Positions 25,525 through 34,635 of a stretch of DNA of 64,000 bases are shown piece after piece. The notes below the pieces were generated by a model, which ran no database searches, was not told the DNA's origin, and was given only the letters and a program-made list of their open reading frames with translations. This stretch comes from Lentisalinibacter orientalis (GTDB taxonomy: Bacteria; Pseudomonadota; Gammaproteobacteria; Steroidobacterales; Woeseiaceae). The stretch's first letter is position 1. The number at the start of each line of letters is the position of its first letter. The stretch lies in contig NZ_JAPDRJ010000004.1 in NCBI RefSeq assembly GCF_040706535.1, forward strand, positions 248,001 through 312,000, given 5' to 3'. The translations under genes were made by a program, and so were the position numbers.

Positions 25525-26352
25525 TCATTGCCGGAAAAGTCCGGAAATTCTGTCGATCAGTCCGCGTTTTGCGGGGAAAGACTCCAGGACCCTCGCCAGC
25601 ATGATGGAAACGTTGTCCCGGCCGCCGTGGTCGTTCGTGAGCTGGACCAATTGTTGACCAACCACATCAAGACTAGCACTAAACGTACTGATAGTTAAAT
25701 GAATATCTTCATCTTCGACCATGTCCGGCAGCCCGTCCGAGCAGAGCAGATAGACGTCGTCCTTCTCTACCTCGTACTCCTGGACCTCCACCTCGACCGC
25801 CGGCTCCACGCCGAGAGCCCTTGTAACATAATTCCGGTTCGTTGACCTCTGCGCCTCTTCCGGCGAATAGAAGCCGCGGTCCACCAGTTCCTGCAGCAGG
25901 GAGTGGTCCAGCGTCAGCTGCTGGAACTGATCGGCGCGCAGGCGGTAGGCACGGGAGTCGCCGACGTGCGCCACCGAGATCCGGTCGTCGAAGAACAGGG
26001 AGGCGACGATGGTGGTGCCCATGCCCTCGCACTGGGGCTGGCTCTGGGCGGTCTGGTAGATGATTTTGTTGGCCCGGGCGATGGCATCGCGCAGGACGAT
26101 GGTCTGGCGCATCAGCCCGGAGGTGGGCTCCACCTCGCCGCGGTTCTCCCGGTTGGTGGCCTCGCTGACCAGGTCGAAGACCGTCTTCACGGCGATGCCG
26201 CTGGCGACCTCGCCGGCGTTGTAGCCACCCATGCCGTCGGCGAGCACCATCAGCCCGATGTCGGGCTGGGTGGCGATGGCATCCTCGTTGTGATCGCGCA
26301 CCTTGCCGGTGTCCGTGATCTCGGAGAATCGGATCTTCCCCTTGAGGCTCAT
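25525..26352 (-). CDS. PP2C-family Ser/Thr protein phosphatase (Stp-like)
   Basis: 275 residues. All PP2C metal motifs are visible: DTGKVRDHNEDA, VLADGMGGYNAGEVAS, ISVAHVGDSRAYRLR, YLLCSDGLPDMVEDEDI and GGRDNVSIMLARV. It removes phosphate from Ser/Thr using two Mn/Mg ions, with no membrane segment. It precedes the FHA gene in an apparent two-gene unit. Similar phosphatase/FHA pairs accompany Hanks-type kinases or type VI secretion; neither is encoded nearby. GC-rich noncoding DNA of 536 bases lies upstream. Confidence 0.95.
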   Translation of the reverse strand: MSLKGKIRFSEITDTGKVRDHNEDAIATQPDIGLMVLADGMGGYNAGEVASGIAVKTVFDLVSEATNRENRGEVEPTSGLMRQTIVLRDAIARANKIIYQTAQSQPQCEGMGTTIVASLFFDDRISVAHVGDSRAYRLRADQFQQLTLDHSLLQELVDRGFYSPEEAQRSTNRNYVTRALGVEPAVEVEVQEYEVEKDDVYLLCSDGLPDMVEDEDIHLTISTFSASLDVVGQQLVQLTNDHGGRDNVSIMLARVLESFPAKRGLIDRISGLFRQ

Positions 26353-26888
26353 TCTGCTTGCCTGTCTACCGGTCCAGGTTGTGCGTGCTGTCGTTCTCGC
26401 CGCGGGAAGTCAGCGCCATGCTGGCGCGCCCGCGTGCCGGTTCCGGTTCCCTGGCAAGTGCCTCTCGTCCATTGTTCTCCCGGGCAGGCCGTCCCGCCGT
26501 GCGGCCGGCCGGCCTGAGCGCCGCGTATCGTCGGTGCCTAGCATGTGCCCGGTCCGCCATGATGGGTGCCTCGATCGGGAGCACTCCCTGTGCCAATCGG
26601 ATAAGGGTAACACCAACTGAACATAAGTCGGAACGCCCCGCGGCACGTCGGTGTCCCGGCCGGGGCGACCGGTCGGCGGCATTCGCGGAGGGCGGCACGG
26701 CAGAAGAGGCCGGCGCCGCGATCGTGTCGGTCGCTGCTGATTTCATCGTGGAATTACCCGGCGGCAAGTATAGGGCAGGCGCCGCGGAATTATTGAGATA
26801 CCGTTACCACTTTGGCCTGCGAACCGGTGCGCGCGGCGGTGCTATCATCCCCGCTTTTCCCGGACCGGCGGCAGGCCGGCAGCGAGCC
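26353..26888. other. 536-base region without a convincing gene
   Basis: Both strands are open in places (for example 26366-26767 on the reverse strand and an N-terminal extension of radA on the forward strand), but composition, lack of ribosome sites and lack of recognisable motifs argue against coding. It must hold divergent promoters for the PP2C/FHA unit and radA. A fairly AT-rich patch occurs at 26780-26810. I see no clear -10/-35 pair. Confidence 0.5.
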
Positions 26889-28247
26889 ATGGCGAAGACA
26901 CGGACCGCCTACGTCTGTTCCTCCTGCGGCGCCCACAGCGTCAAGTGGCAGGGCCAGTGTGCGGACTGCGGCGACTGGAACACCCTGAGCGAGGTGCGCC
27001 TCGCGCCCGGCGGCGGCACGGCGTCGTCCGGTACCGGTGCCGATCTGGCGGCGCTCGCCACACTTGCCGAGGCGGGCGCCGAAGAGCGGGAGCGCACCAC
27101 CACCGGTTTCGGCGAGTTCGACCGGGTACTCGGCGGCGGGCTGGTACCGGGCGCGGTCATACTCCTCGGCGGCGATCCCGGCGTCGGCAAATCGACGCTG
27201 CTGCTGCAGGTGGCGGCGCGGCTGCGGGGTGCGCTGCCGGTGCTCTACGTGAGCGGCGAGGAGAGCCTGCGGCAGGTCGCCCAGCGGGCCCGGCGGCTGG
27301 GCGTGGCAGACAGCGATCTGCACCTGCTGGCCGAGACCCGCCTCGACGTCATGCTGGATGCGGTCACGCGCTCGCGGGCCTCCGTGCTGATCGTCGACTC
27401 CATGCAGACCATCACGGCCGACGGCCTGGACTCGGCGGCGGGCAGCGTCAGCCAGCTGCGCGAGTGCGTCGCGCGTCTGGTACGCCTGGCCAAGGAGCGC
27501 GACGTCGCCGTGTTCATCGTCGGCCACGTGACGAAGGAGGGCGCCATCGCCGGGCCCCGGGTGGTCGAGCACATGGTGGATACGGTGCTCTATTTCGAGA
27601 GCGATCCCGCCAGCCGCTTCAGCATGGTCAGGGCGGTGAAGAACCGGTTCGGTGCGGTCAACGAGATCGGCATGTTCGCCATGGGCCCCGAGGGCTTCCG
27701 CGAGGTGAAGAATCCGTCCGCCATCTTCCTTTCCCGGGACACGGCCGAGACCGCCGGCGGTGTGGTGACCGTGGCCTGGGAGGGCAGCCGGCCCATGCTG
27801 GTGGAGGTCCAGGCGCTGGTGACGGAGAGTGCGGGCGGTTATCCGCGCCGGCTGTCCCAGGGCCAGGACCAGAACCGGCTGAATCTGCTGCTGGCCGTGC
27901 TGCAGCGCCACGGGGGACTGTCGCTCGCCGGCGACGACGTCTTCGTCAACGTGGTCGGCGGCATCCGCATCGCCGAGACCGCGGCCGACCTGCCGACCCT
28001 GCTGGCCGTCGTGTCGAGCCTGAAGGACCGGGTGCTCGACCGGCGCACCATCAGCTTCGGCGAGATCGGCCTGGCAGGCGAGGTGCGGCCCGTGCGCTAC
28101 GGCGAGGAGCGGCTCGCCGAGGCGGCGAAGCAGGGCTTCAGGCGGGCCATCGTCCCGAAAGCGAACGCCCCCCGCCGGGCCCTGGAGGGCATGGAGGCGA
28201 TACCCGTGTCGCGGCTTTCCGAGGCCCTGGACGCGGCCTTCGGCTGA
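26889..28247 (+). CDS. radA: DNA repair protein RadA (branch-migration ATPase)
   Basis: 452 residues starting MAKTRTAYVCSSCGAHSVKWQGQC, the zinc finger CxxC...CxxC of RadA. Walker A is GGDPGVGKST near residue 98; the RadA-specific KNRFG motif is in VRAVKNRFGAVNEIG near 255. The C-terminal half resembles the Lon protease P domain (VGGIRIAETAADLPTLLAVVSS). It promotes branch migration during recombinational repair. ATG 26889 is chosen because the zinc finger begins right after it. Confidence 0.97.
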   Translation: MAKTRTAYVCSSCGAHSVKWQGQCADCGDWNTLSEVRLAPGGGTASSGTGADLAALATLAEAGAEERERTTTGFGEFDRVLGGGLVPGAVILLGGDPGVGKSTLLLQVAARLRGALPVLYVSGEESLRQVAQRARRLGVADSDLHLLAETRLDVMLDAVTRSRASVLIVDSMQTITADGLDSAAGSVSQLRECVARLVRLAKERDVAVFIVGHVTKEGAIAGPRVVEHMVDTVLYFESDPASRFSMVRAVKNRFGAVNEIGMFAMGPEGFREVKNPSAIFLSRDTAETAGGVVTVAWEGSRPMLVEVQALVTESAGGYPRRLSQGQDQNRLNLLLAVLQRHGGLSLAGDDVFVNVVGGIRIAETAADLPTLLAVVSSLKDRVLDRRTISFGEIGLAGEVRPVRYGEERLAEAAKQGFRRAIVPKANAPRRALEGMEAIPVSRLSEALDAAFG

Positions 28248-28260
28248 CCCGGCCGGCCGC

Positions 28261-29547
28261 TCAGTCCGCGCCGGCGGCCAGCCGCGGCGGCTCCCGCTCC
28301 CGGATGCGCGCGGAGCGCACCATGTTCTCGCTGGTTGCCAGGATCTCCACCGGGTAGGCGTTCAGCTCGAGCAGGGTGCCCGGTTCCGGTATGGTCTCGA
28401 GCGTCTCCAGGATCAGCCCGTTCAGCGTCTTCGGCCCGTCCGTCGGCAGCTGCCAGCCGAGCAGTCGGTTCAGCTCGCGCACGTTGGCGCTGCCGTCGAT
28501 GATCCAGCCGCCCGCGCCGTCCGGCTGCAGATCCGGATGCTGGTCCGAGGGCACCGTGCGGAACTCGCCGACGATCTCCTGCAGGATGTCCTCCAGCGTC
28601 ACCATGCCCTGGATGTCGCCGTACTCGTCGACCACCAGCGCGAGGCGGCGCTTGCGCTGCTGGAACTGGACCAGCTGGGTGCTGAGCGGCGTCCCCTCCG
28701 GCACGTAATAGGGTTCCTGCAGCGCCTCCACCAGGTCATCGCGCGTGAGGTCCGCCTTGCGCAGGGCAGTGACGAGCCGCCGGATGTGCAGAATGCCCAC
28801 CACGTTGTCGAGGCTGTCCCGATAGGCGGGCAGCCGCGTGTGCTGGCTGGCCTGGATCTGATCCAGGATCTGCACCATCGGCTCCTCCAGGTTGATGGCG
28901 ATGATCTCGTTATGGGGCACCATGATGTCGTCCACGGTGACCTTCTCGAGGTCGAGGATGCTGGTGAGCATGCGCCGGTAGCGCCGCGAGATCATCGCGC
29001 CGGCCTCGTTGACCACGGTGCGCAGCTCTTCGCTGCTGAGCGAGTGGGACTGCACGTCGTCGTGACGGACGCCGAACAGGCGCAACACCGCGTTGGCCAG
29101 CAGGTTGGTGAGCCAGACGAACGGGTACAGCACGCGCAGCAGCGGGTAGTAGATGTAGGCTGCGGGCAGCGCCACGCGCTCGGGGTGCAGGGCGGCCAGG
29201 GTCTTCGGCGCCACCTCCGCGAAGATCAGGATCACCAGCGTCAGCAGGCCGGTGCCGATGGCGATGGCCGCCTCGCCGCCGAGGCGCAGGGAGATCAGTG
29301 TCACCAGCGACGCCGCCGAGATGTTGACCAGGTTATTACCGAGGAGGATCAGGCCGATCAGGCGATCGGGCCGGCGCAGCAATGCCTCCGCGAGCCGTGC
29401 GCCCCGGTGGCCGGAGCGGGCGCGGTGTCGCAGGCGGTAGCGGTTCAGGCTCATGAGAGCCGTCTCGGTGCCCGAGAAGAACGCCGACAGTATCAGCAGC
29501 AGCCCGAGTACACCGAACAGGAAGCCCAGAGGTTGGTCTTCGGTCAA
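28261..29547 (-). CDS. CNNM/CorB (HlyC/CorC) family transporter with CBS pair
   Basis: About 428 residues from a TTG at 29547 (reading TEDQPLGFLFGVLG); an AAAGGAGA sits some 15 bases upstream and no ATG lies close. Four N-terminal helices form the DUF21/CNNM domain (AFFSGTETALMSLNRYRLRH, LILLGNNLVNISAASL, FAEVAPKTLAALHPE), then a CBS pair (residues about 200-320, including VPHNEIIAINLEE and DEYGDIQGMVTLEDILQEIVGEF) and a C-terminal CorC/HlyC domain. Homologues such as YfjD are linked to Mg2+/Co2+ export. The gene is convergent with radA and probably in one unit with the upstream YpjD-like gene. Confidence 0.9.
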   Translation of the reverse strand: MTEDQPLGFLFGVLGLLLILSAFFSGTETALMSLNRYRLRHRARSGHRGARLAEALLRRPDRLIGLILLGNNLVNISAASLVTLISLRLGGEAAIAIGTGLLTLVILIFAEVAPKTLAALHPERVALPAAYIYYPLLRVLYPFVWLTNLLANAVLRLFGVRHDDVQSHSLSSEELRTVVNEAGAMISRRYRRMLTSILDLEKVTVDDIMVPHNEIIAINLEEPMVQILDQIQASQHTRLPAYRDSLDNVVGILHIRRLVTALRKADLTRDDLVEALQEPYYVPEGTPLSTQLVQFQQRKRRLALVVDEYGDIQGMVTLEDILQEIVGEFRTVPSDQHPDLQPDGAGGWIIDGSANVRELNRLLGWQLPTDGPKTLNGLILETLETIPEPGTLLELNAYPVEILATSENMVRSARIREREPPRLAAGAD

Positions 29548-29650
29548 AGAGGGGGCACCCCGTCTCCTTTCAACTAGATAGCAGGCAGTTGACCAACAGG
29601 GCAGCGTCGCTGTCAAGCGCGCGGGTCGCGGCATGGCCGCGGCGCCACGC

Positions 29651-30478
29651 TCAGCCCCAGGGTCGGTGCAGGATGTACTCGAGGACGATCTTGCTGCCGT
29701 AGTAGGCGAGCACCAGCGTGAAGAAGCCGCCGAGGTAGAGATAGATGGCGCGCCGGCCGCGCCAGCCGGCGAGCTGGCGCCCGACCAGGAGCACGCCGAA
29801 CAGGCCGAGCGCGATGAACGAGAGGACACTCTTGTGCAGCAGGTGCTGGGCGAACAGGTTCTCGACGCGCACCAGGCCGCTGAACACGGCCAGGAGCAGG
29901 CAGAGGAAACCGGCCGTGGCCACGCCGTAGAGCAGCGACTCCATGGTCTCCAGCGGCGGCATCAGCCGCGTGTAGAGCCCCATCCTGGCTTTGCGCAGCA
30001 GCCGGTCCTGGTGCAGGGCGGCGAAGGCGAGCACCGCGCCCACCGCGAGCAGGCTGTAGGCGAACATCGACAGCATGACGTGGGTGCGCAGCTGCCAGTT
30101 GAGACTGGCGGTGACGTTGGCCTCGTCGCTGAAACCGGTGCCGAGAGCCGCCACGCCCGCCACCAGGAACAGCATCGCCGACAGCCCTCGCAGCCGCTCC
30201 CTGAGTGCGGCCAGCGTGGCCAGTATGGCGACCTGCCAGCCGGCGAGGGACGTCATGCTGAAGATGCTGAGCCGCAGTGCGTCGCCCACCAGGATCTCCC
30301 GTGCCAGCATCTGTTCGTGGGCCAGCAGCCCCGCCAGCGCCAGCGGCAGGGAGAGCCAGAACAGAACCTCGTGCCGATGCTCGTATTTCGGCATCTGACC
30401 GGCCGCCAGCAGGCAGCCTGCACCGGCGTACAAGGCGAGAACTGTGATTTGAAACACGGAAACCCTGGGAGGCGTCAA
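29651..30478 (-). CDS. YpjD-like cytochrome-c-assembly family membrane protein
   Basis: 275 residues with eight predicted helices. It belongs to the CcsA/HemX-type cytochrome c assembly family: WQLRTHVMLSMFAYSLLAVGAVLAFAALHQDRLLR holds the conserved His after the WxxH-like region, and AQHLLHKSVLSFIALGLFGVLLVGRQ holds another. In E. coli ypjD lies next to ffh and corB (yfjD); here the same three are close (corB-ypjD, then ffh), with a phosphodiesterase gene between. The exact role of YpjD is unknown; heme handling is inferred from the family. Confidence 0.88.
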   Translation of the reverse strand: MTPPRVSVFQITVLALYAGAGCLLAAGQMPKYEHRHEVLFWLSLPLALAGLLAHEQMLAREILVGDALRLSIFSMTSLAGWQVAILATLAALRERLRGLSAMLFLVAGVAALGTGFSDEANVTASLNWQLRTHVMLSMFAYSLLAVGAVLAFAALHQDRLLRKARMGLYTRLMPPLETMESLLYGVATAGFLCLLLAVFSGLVRVENLFAQHLLHKSVLSFIALGLFGVLLVGRQLAGWRGRRAIYLYLGGFFTLVLAYYGSKIVLEYILHRPWG

Positions 30479-30608
30479 ATAGGTTTAGAAGCACCGAAAT
30501 CATCGCACATGGTGTCCCTGTTTAGAACCCTGTCATCCCGACGCACAGGCGCGCAGCCGGCCAGGGACGGGTGAGCTTCGAGCAGAGACCGGAGCGGGTC
30601 GAAAGCCT

Positions 30609-31376
30609 ATGCGGATCAGGATCATGGGATGCAGCGGAGGGATAGGCGCGGGGACGCGCACTTCCGCAATGCTGATCGACGACGACGTGCTCCTGGACGC
30701 CGGCACCGGCGTCGGCGATCTGCAGCTCGACGAGCTCTCGCGCATCCGCCACGTCTTTCTCACGCATTCCCACCTCGACCATATTGCGGGGCTGCCGCTG
30801 TTCCTCGACAGCGTGTTCGACAGCCGTGACGGCGAGCAGATCACCGTCTACGGCCGGCGCGAGACTCTGGAGGCGGTGCAGAAGCATCTGTTCAACTGGG
30901 TGATCTGGCCCGACTTCTCCGTGCTGCCGACGGAGGAGGATCCCGTGCTGCGCTATCACGTCTGCAATCCCGGGGATACGGTGGCCATCGGCGCGCGGGA
31001 GTTCACCGCCGTGGACGTCGCCCACAGCGTCCCGGCCCAGGGCTACACCATCAATGACGCCGGCAAGGGCTTCGCCGTGAGCGGCGATACCGGCACCAAC
31101 CGCACCCTGTGGCCCATACTGAACTCCCTGCCGGAGCTGCGGGCGCTGGTGATCGAGGTCTCCTTCCCCAACGCGCAGGAGAATCTGGCCAGGGAATCGG
31201 GCCACTACACGCCGAGCACGATGGCCGAGGACATCGCCCAGCTCCGGCACACGCCGGACATCTGGCTTACGGCGATGAAGCCCGGCGAGGAAGAGGTGAT
31301 CCTGCACCAGGTGAAGGAGGCGTTGCCCCTGCGCCGGGTCGAGATGCTGTCCCGGGGCGCCGTACTCGACATCTGA
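30609..31376 (+). CDS. Class-II 3',5'-cyclic nucleotide phosphodiesterase (metallo-beta-lactamase fold)
   Basis: 255 residues. The metal-binding motif HSHLDH at residues 53-58, followed by IAGLPLFLDSVFD, matches the class-II cAMP phosphodiesterase signature. Further ligands are AHSVPAQGY, SGDTGTN and the Glu of IEVSFPNAQE. It would hydrolyse cAMP or cGMP; RNase Z or arylsulfatase-like members are the alternative. It faces ypjD divergently, 130 bases away, and is followed 100 bases later by ffh. No signal peptide is visible. Confidence 0.88.
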   Translation: MRIRIMGCSGGIGAGTRTSAMLIDDDVLLDAGTGVGDLQLDELSRIRHVFLTHSHLDHIAGLPLFLDSVFDSRDGEQITVYGRRETLEAVQKHLFNWVIWPDFSVLPTEEDPVLRYHVCNPGDTVAIGAREFTAVDVAHSVPAQGYTINDAGKGFAVSGDTGTNRTLWPILNSLPELRALVIEVSFPNAQENLARESGHYTPSTMAEDIAQLRHTPDIWLTAMKPGEEEVILHQVKEALPLRRVEMLSRGAVLDI

Positions 31377-31476
31377 TATCCGGTTTTCCGGCCGGCTGCC
31401 GAACCGCTAGAATAAGCCGCTGTCAAAGGCCTCTCACGGCCTCCAGTCATCATTCACGCCCGCGGGCGACGGCAGC

Positions 31477-32838
31477 ATGTTCGACAATCTCAGCGACCGA
31501 CTGAGTGGTGCGGCGAAATCCCTCACGGGCAAGGGCCGCATCACCGAGGACAACATCAGGGATACCCTGCGGCAGGTGCGCATGGCCCTGCTGGAGGCCG
31601 ACGTGGCCCTGCCGGTGGTCAAGGACTTCATCGGCCGGGTGCGTGAGCGTGCGCTGGGGGAGGAGGTCTCGCGCAGCCTCACGCCGGGTCAGGCCTTCGT
31701 CAAGATCATCCAGGCGGAACTGGAGCGCGTGCTGGGCGGCGAGACCGCGCCGCTGGACCTGCGCGCGCAGCCGCCGGTGGTCATCCTGCTGGCCGGCCTG
31801 CAGGGCGCGGGCAAGACCACCACGGCGGCGAAGCTCGCCCGCCGCCTGATCGAGAAGGACAAGAAGTCCGTTGCCCTGGTCAGCGTGGACGTGCATCGGC
31901 CGGCCGCCATCCTCCAGCTGGAGCGCCTGGCCGGAGAGGTGGGCGCCGAGTGGATCCCCTCCGAGGCCTCCGAGGCACCCACGGCCATCGTGCAGCGGGC
32001 GCTGGAGGCGGCCCGGCGCAGCTTCGCGGACGTGCTCATCGTGGATACCGCCGGCCGCCTGCACGTCGACGACGAGATGATGAGCGAGGTCCGGGCCGTG
32101 CACGAGCTGGCCTCGCCCCACGAGACGCTGTTCGTGATCGATGCGATGGCCGGCCAGGACGCCGTGAACGCGGCCCGGGCCTTCGCCGAGGCATTGCCGC
32201 TCACCGGCGCCATCCTCACCAAGGCGGACGGCGATGCCCGTGGCGGCGTCGCCCTGTCGGTGCGCGAGATCACCGGCAAGCCCATCCGCTTCATGGGCGT
32301 CGGCGAGAAGACGGACGCGCTGGAGGTGTTCCATCCCGGCCGCATGGCCACCCGTATCCTCGGCATGGGCGACGTGCTCTCGCTGGTGGAAGAGGTCGAA
32401 CAGAAAGTCGACCGCAGGAAGGCGGAGAAGCTCGCCGGCAAGATCGCGAAGGGCAAGGGCTTCACGCTGGCCGACATGCGCGATCAGTTCCAGCAGATGC
32501 TGGAGATGGGCGGTCTCGAGTCGCTCATCGACAAGCTGCCGGGCATGGGCAAGATCAACCCGGCGGCGCTGAAGGGCCAGGCCGACGACAGCCAGCTGCG
32601 CCGCCAGATCGCCATCATCAATTCCATGACCCCCGGCGAGCGGCGTTTCCCGAAGACCATCAACGGTTCGCGCAAGCGGCGTATCGCCGCGGGCAGCGGG
32701 GTGCAGGTGCAGGACGTGAACCGGCTGCTGAAGCAGTACACCCAGATGGAGAAGATGATGAAGCGCTTCTCAAAGGGCGGCATGAAGAAGCTGATGCGGG
32801 GCATGCCCGGCGGGGGCATGCCGCCGATGGGCCGCTAG
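31477..32838 (+). CDS. ffh: Signal recognition particle GTPase
   Basis: 453 residues. The N domain starts MFDNLSDRLSGAAKSLTG; the G domain has GLQGAGKTTTAAKLARR (P loop), DTAGRLHVD and TKADGDARGG; the M domain (after residue 300) is Met-rich and ends MKKLMRGMPGGGMPPMGR. It binds 4.5S RNA and signal sequences and docks at FtsY. No 4.5S RNA gene is visible nearby. The rpsP operon follows after 188 bases, a common arrangement in proteobacteria. Confidence 0.98.
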   Translation: MFDNLSDRLSGAAKSLTGKGRITEDNIRDTLRQVRMALLEADVALPVVKDFIGRVRERALGEEVSRSLTPGQAFVKIIQAELERVLGGETAPLDLRAQPPVVILLAGLQGAGKTTTAAKLARRLIEKDKKSVALVSVDVHRPAAILQLERLAGEVGAEWIPSEASEAPTAIVQRALEAARRSFADVLIVDTAGRLHVDDEMMSEVRAVHELASPHETLFVIDAMAGQDAVNAARAFAEALPLTGAILTKADGDARGGVALSVREITGKPIRFMGVGEKTDALEVFHPGRMATRILGMGDVLSLVEEVEQKVDRRKAEKLAGKIAKGKGFTLADMRDQFQQMLEMGGLESLIDKLPGMGKINPAALKGQADDSQLRRQIAIINSMTPGERRFPKTINGSRKRRIAAGSGVQVQDVNRLLKQYTQMEKMMKRFSKGGMKKLMRGMPGGGMPPMGR

Positions 32839-32896
32839 TGCTGCCAGAGCCCGCATCGGCAAGTCGTAGTGCAGGGGAGTTCTTTCGCTTTAGTTC

Positions 32897-32924
32897 TTCA
32901 CTTTTTCCCGCATTGCAGTAGAAT
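32897..32924 (+). promoter_or_regulatory. Probable promoter of the rpsP-rimM-trmD-rplS operon
   Basis: TTCACT (32897-32902) and TAGAAT (32919-32924) are 16 bases apart, 4/6 and 5/6 of sigma-70 consensus, in one of the few AT-richer patches of the area. The predicted leader to the rpsP GTG/ATG region at 33027 is about 95 bases. Confidence 0.5.
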
Positions 32925-33026
32925 GGCGTGTTTACTCGGGCGCCGGGCCGGGCGATTGCCTGCGCCCGCGTCTATGGTTTCCAGAAAACGATTTCAGATT
33001 TGAGAATGGGCGAGGTCCATTAGTAC

Positions 33027-33284
33027 ATGGTCAGCATCCGGTTAACCAGGGGAGGGGCGAAGAAGAAGCCCTTCTACCACGTCATCGTGACAGACAGCCG
33101 CAACCGGCGGGACGGCCGCTACATCGAGCGGCTCGGCTTCTTCAACCCGCAGGCGAAGGAGGACGAGGAGTCCCTGCGCCTCGACGTGGCCCGTGTCGAG
33201 CACTGGATCGGTCAGGGCGCCCGGCCGTCGGAGCGGGTGGCTTCGCTGCTGAAGCAGGCCCGCAAGACCGCCGCCAGCGCCTGA
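33027..33284 (+). CDS. rpsP: 30S ribosomal protein S16
   Basis: 85 residues beginning MVSIRLTRGGAKKKPFYHVIVTD, then SRNRRDGRYIERLGFFNP and the C-terminal ARVEHWIGQGARPSERVASLLKQA: a standard S16. It binds 16S rRNA early in 30S assembly. It is the first gene of the conserved rpsP-rimM-trmD-rplS operon; rimM begins 23 bases later. Confidence 0.98.
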   Translation: MVSIRLTRGGAKKKPFYHVIVTDSRNRRDGRYIERLGFFNPQAKEDEESLRLDVARVEHWIGQGARPSERVASLLKQARKTAASA

Positions 33285-33307
33285 GCCGCATCCCGCCCGC
33301 CGGGGCC

Positions 33308-33835
33308 GTGAACGAACGCGATCCGGCGGGGACCGACGACCTGGTCACCCTGGGCCGGATCAGCGGCGTCCACGGCATACGGGGCTGGGTGAAGGTGTTT
33401 TCGTACACCGACCCCAGGGAGAACGTGCTCTCCTACCCGGAGTGGTGGCTGATCAGGGGCCGGGAACGACGCCTGGTGCGGGTACGGGACGGCCGCGCCG
33501 GCGGCCGCACGATCACCGCCGCGATGGAGTCCATCGAGGACCGTGACGCGGCAGAGGAATGGGTCGGGGCCGAGATCGCCGTCGAGCGCTCGAGCCTGCC
33601 GGACCCCGGAGAAGGAGAATACTACTGGGCCGATCTGATCGGCCTGGAAGTGCGCGACAGCCGCGGCGAGCGGCTCGGCCGGGTCGGCCAGATGCTGGAG
33701 ACCGGCGCGCACGACGTAATGGTGGTCGAGCGCGGAGAGGGAGAGGATCTGCTGATCCCCTTCGTGATCGACCGGACGGTGAAGGCGGTGCGCCTGGAAG
33801 CGGGCTGCATCGTCGTCGACTGGGAGTGGAGCTGA
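33308..33835 (+). CDS. rimM: Ribosome maturation factor RimM
   Basis: 175 residues from GTG 33308. TLGRISGVHGIRGWVKVFSYTDPRENVLSY is the RimM N-terminal beta barrel; the PRC-barrel part holds EGEYYWADLIGLEVRDSRGERLG and LLIPFVIDRTVKAVRLEAGCIVVDW. It helps mature the 3' (head) domain of 16S rRNA together with S19. Length matches E. coli (182). trmD starts 4 bases after its stop. Confidence 0.97.
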   Translation: MNERDPAGTDDLVTLGRISGVHGIRGWVKVFSYTDPRENVLSYPEWWLIRGRERRLVRVRDGRAGGRTITAAMESIEDRDAAEEWVGAEIAVERSSLPDPGEGEYYWADLIGLEVRDSRGERLGRVGQMLETGAHDVMVVERGEGEDLLIPFVIDRTVKAVRLEAGCIVVDWEWS

Positions 33836-33839
33836 CCCC

Positions 33840-34598
33840 GTGCACATCGAAGTGGTCAGCCTGTTCCCGGACGAGGTTCTGACCGTCGGCCGCTTCGGCG
33901 TCGTCGGTCGGGCTGTGGACAGCGGGCTGGTATCGCTGGGCGCGGTGAATCCGCGGGATTTCGCCGACGACGTGCACCGAACGGTGGACGACAGGCCCTA
34001 CGGCGGCGGCCCGGGGATGGTGATGAAGTTCGGCCCGCTTGCGGACGCGATAGACGCGGCCCGCGGGCGGACGGGAGACGGGGCCCGGGTGGTGTACCTG
34101 AGTCCCCAGGGCAGGCGCTTCGACCAGGGCCTGGCGCGGGAGTACGCGGCGCGGCCGGCCCTGGTGCTGGTGGCCGGACGCTACGAGGGCGTCGACGAGC
34201 GGCTCATCGAGGCCGTGGTCGACGAGGAGGTCTCCGTCGGGGACTTCGTCCTCAGCGGCGGCGAGATCGCGGCCATGGCGGTGATCGATGCCACGGTGCG
34301 ACTGCTGCCGGGGGCGCTGGGCGACGCGGAGTCTGCGGTGCAGGATTCGTTCGAGGCCGGACTGCTCGACTGCCCGCATTACACCCGTCCGGAGGTCGTG
34401 GACGGCCGGCGGGTGCCGGCGGTGCTGACTTCGGGCGACCACCGGGCCATCGCCCGCTGGCGCCTGAAGCAGTCGCTGGGCCGAACCTGGGCGCGGCGGC
34501 CGGATCTGCTGCGCGACAGGCAGCTGACGGACGAGGAGCGCGAGCTGCTCGAGGAATACAAGGCCGAGGCAGGTGATGCCGCGGCCGGAATACGGTAA
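33840..34598 (+). CDS. trmD: tRNA (guanine-37-N1)-methyltransferase
   Basis: 252 residues from GTG 33840. HIEVVSLFPDEV opens the protein; DDRPYGGGPGMVMKFGPL, LVAGRYEGVDERLIEAVVDEE and the deep-trefoil-knot segment VGDFVLSGGEIAAMAVIDATVRLLPG are all present. It methylates G37 of tRNAs using S-adenosylmethionine, preventing +1 frameshifts. It works as a dimer in the cytosol. Third gene of the rpsP operon. Confidence 0.98.
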   Translation: MHIEVVSLFPDEVLTVGRFGVVGRAVDSGLVSLGAVNPRDFADDVHRTVDDRPYGGGPGMVMKFGPLADAIDAARGRTGDGARVVYLSPQGRRFDQGLAREYAARPALVLVAGRYEGVDERLIEAVVDEEVSVGDFVLSGGEIAAMAVIDATVRLLPGALGDAESAVQDSFEAGLLDCPHYTRPEVVDGRRVPAVLTSGDHRAIARWRLKQSLGRTWARRPDLLRDRQLTDEERELLEEYKAEAGDAAAGIR

Positions 34599-34635
34599 GA
34601 CATTCAACATTCGACTGAGACAGCAGGAACAAGCC

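Noticed and set aside
26580..26595. Sigma-54-like spacing (TGGCAC...GTGCT) on the reverse strand upstream of PP2C
   Set aside because: Only one weak match in GC-rich DNA, 230 bases from the gene, and no enhancer-binding site or activator gene nearby.
26366..26767. Reverse-strand frame with SVGVTLIRLAQGVLP, vaguely like a protein-kinase subdomain upstream of PP2C
   Set aside because: No other kinase motifs (HRD, DFG, P-loop), no ribosome site, and composition like the other strand; chance resemblance is more likely than a kinase remnant.
32839..33026. Searched for a 4.5S RNA or other small RNA between ffh and rpsP
   Set aside because: Only a promoter-like pair and GC-rich leader are visible; no 4.5S GGAA-tetraloop stem could be drawn.
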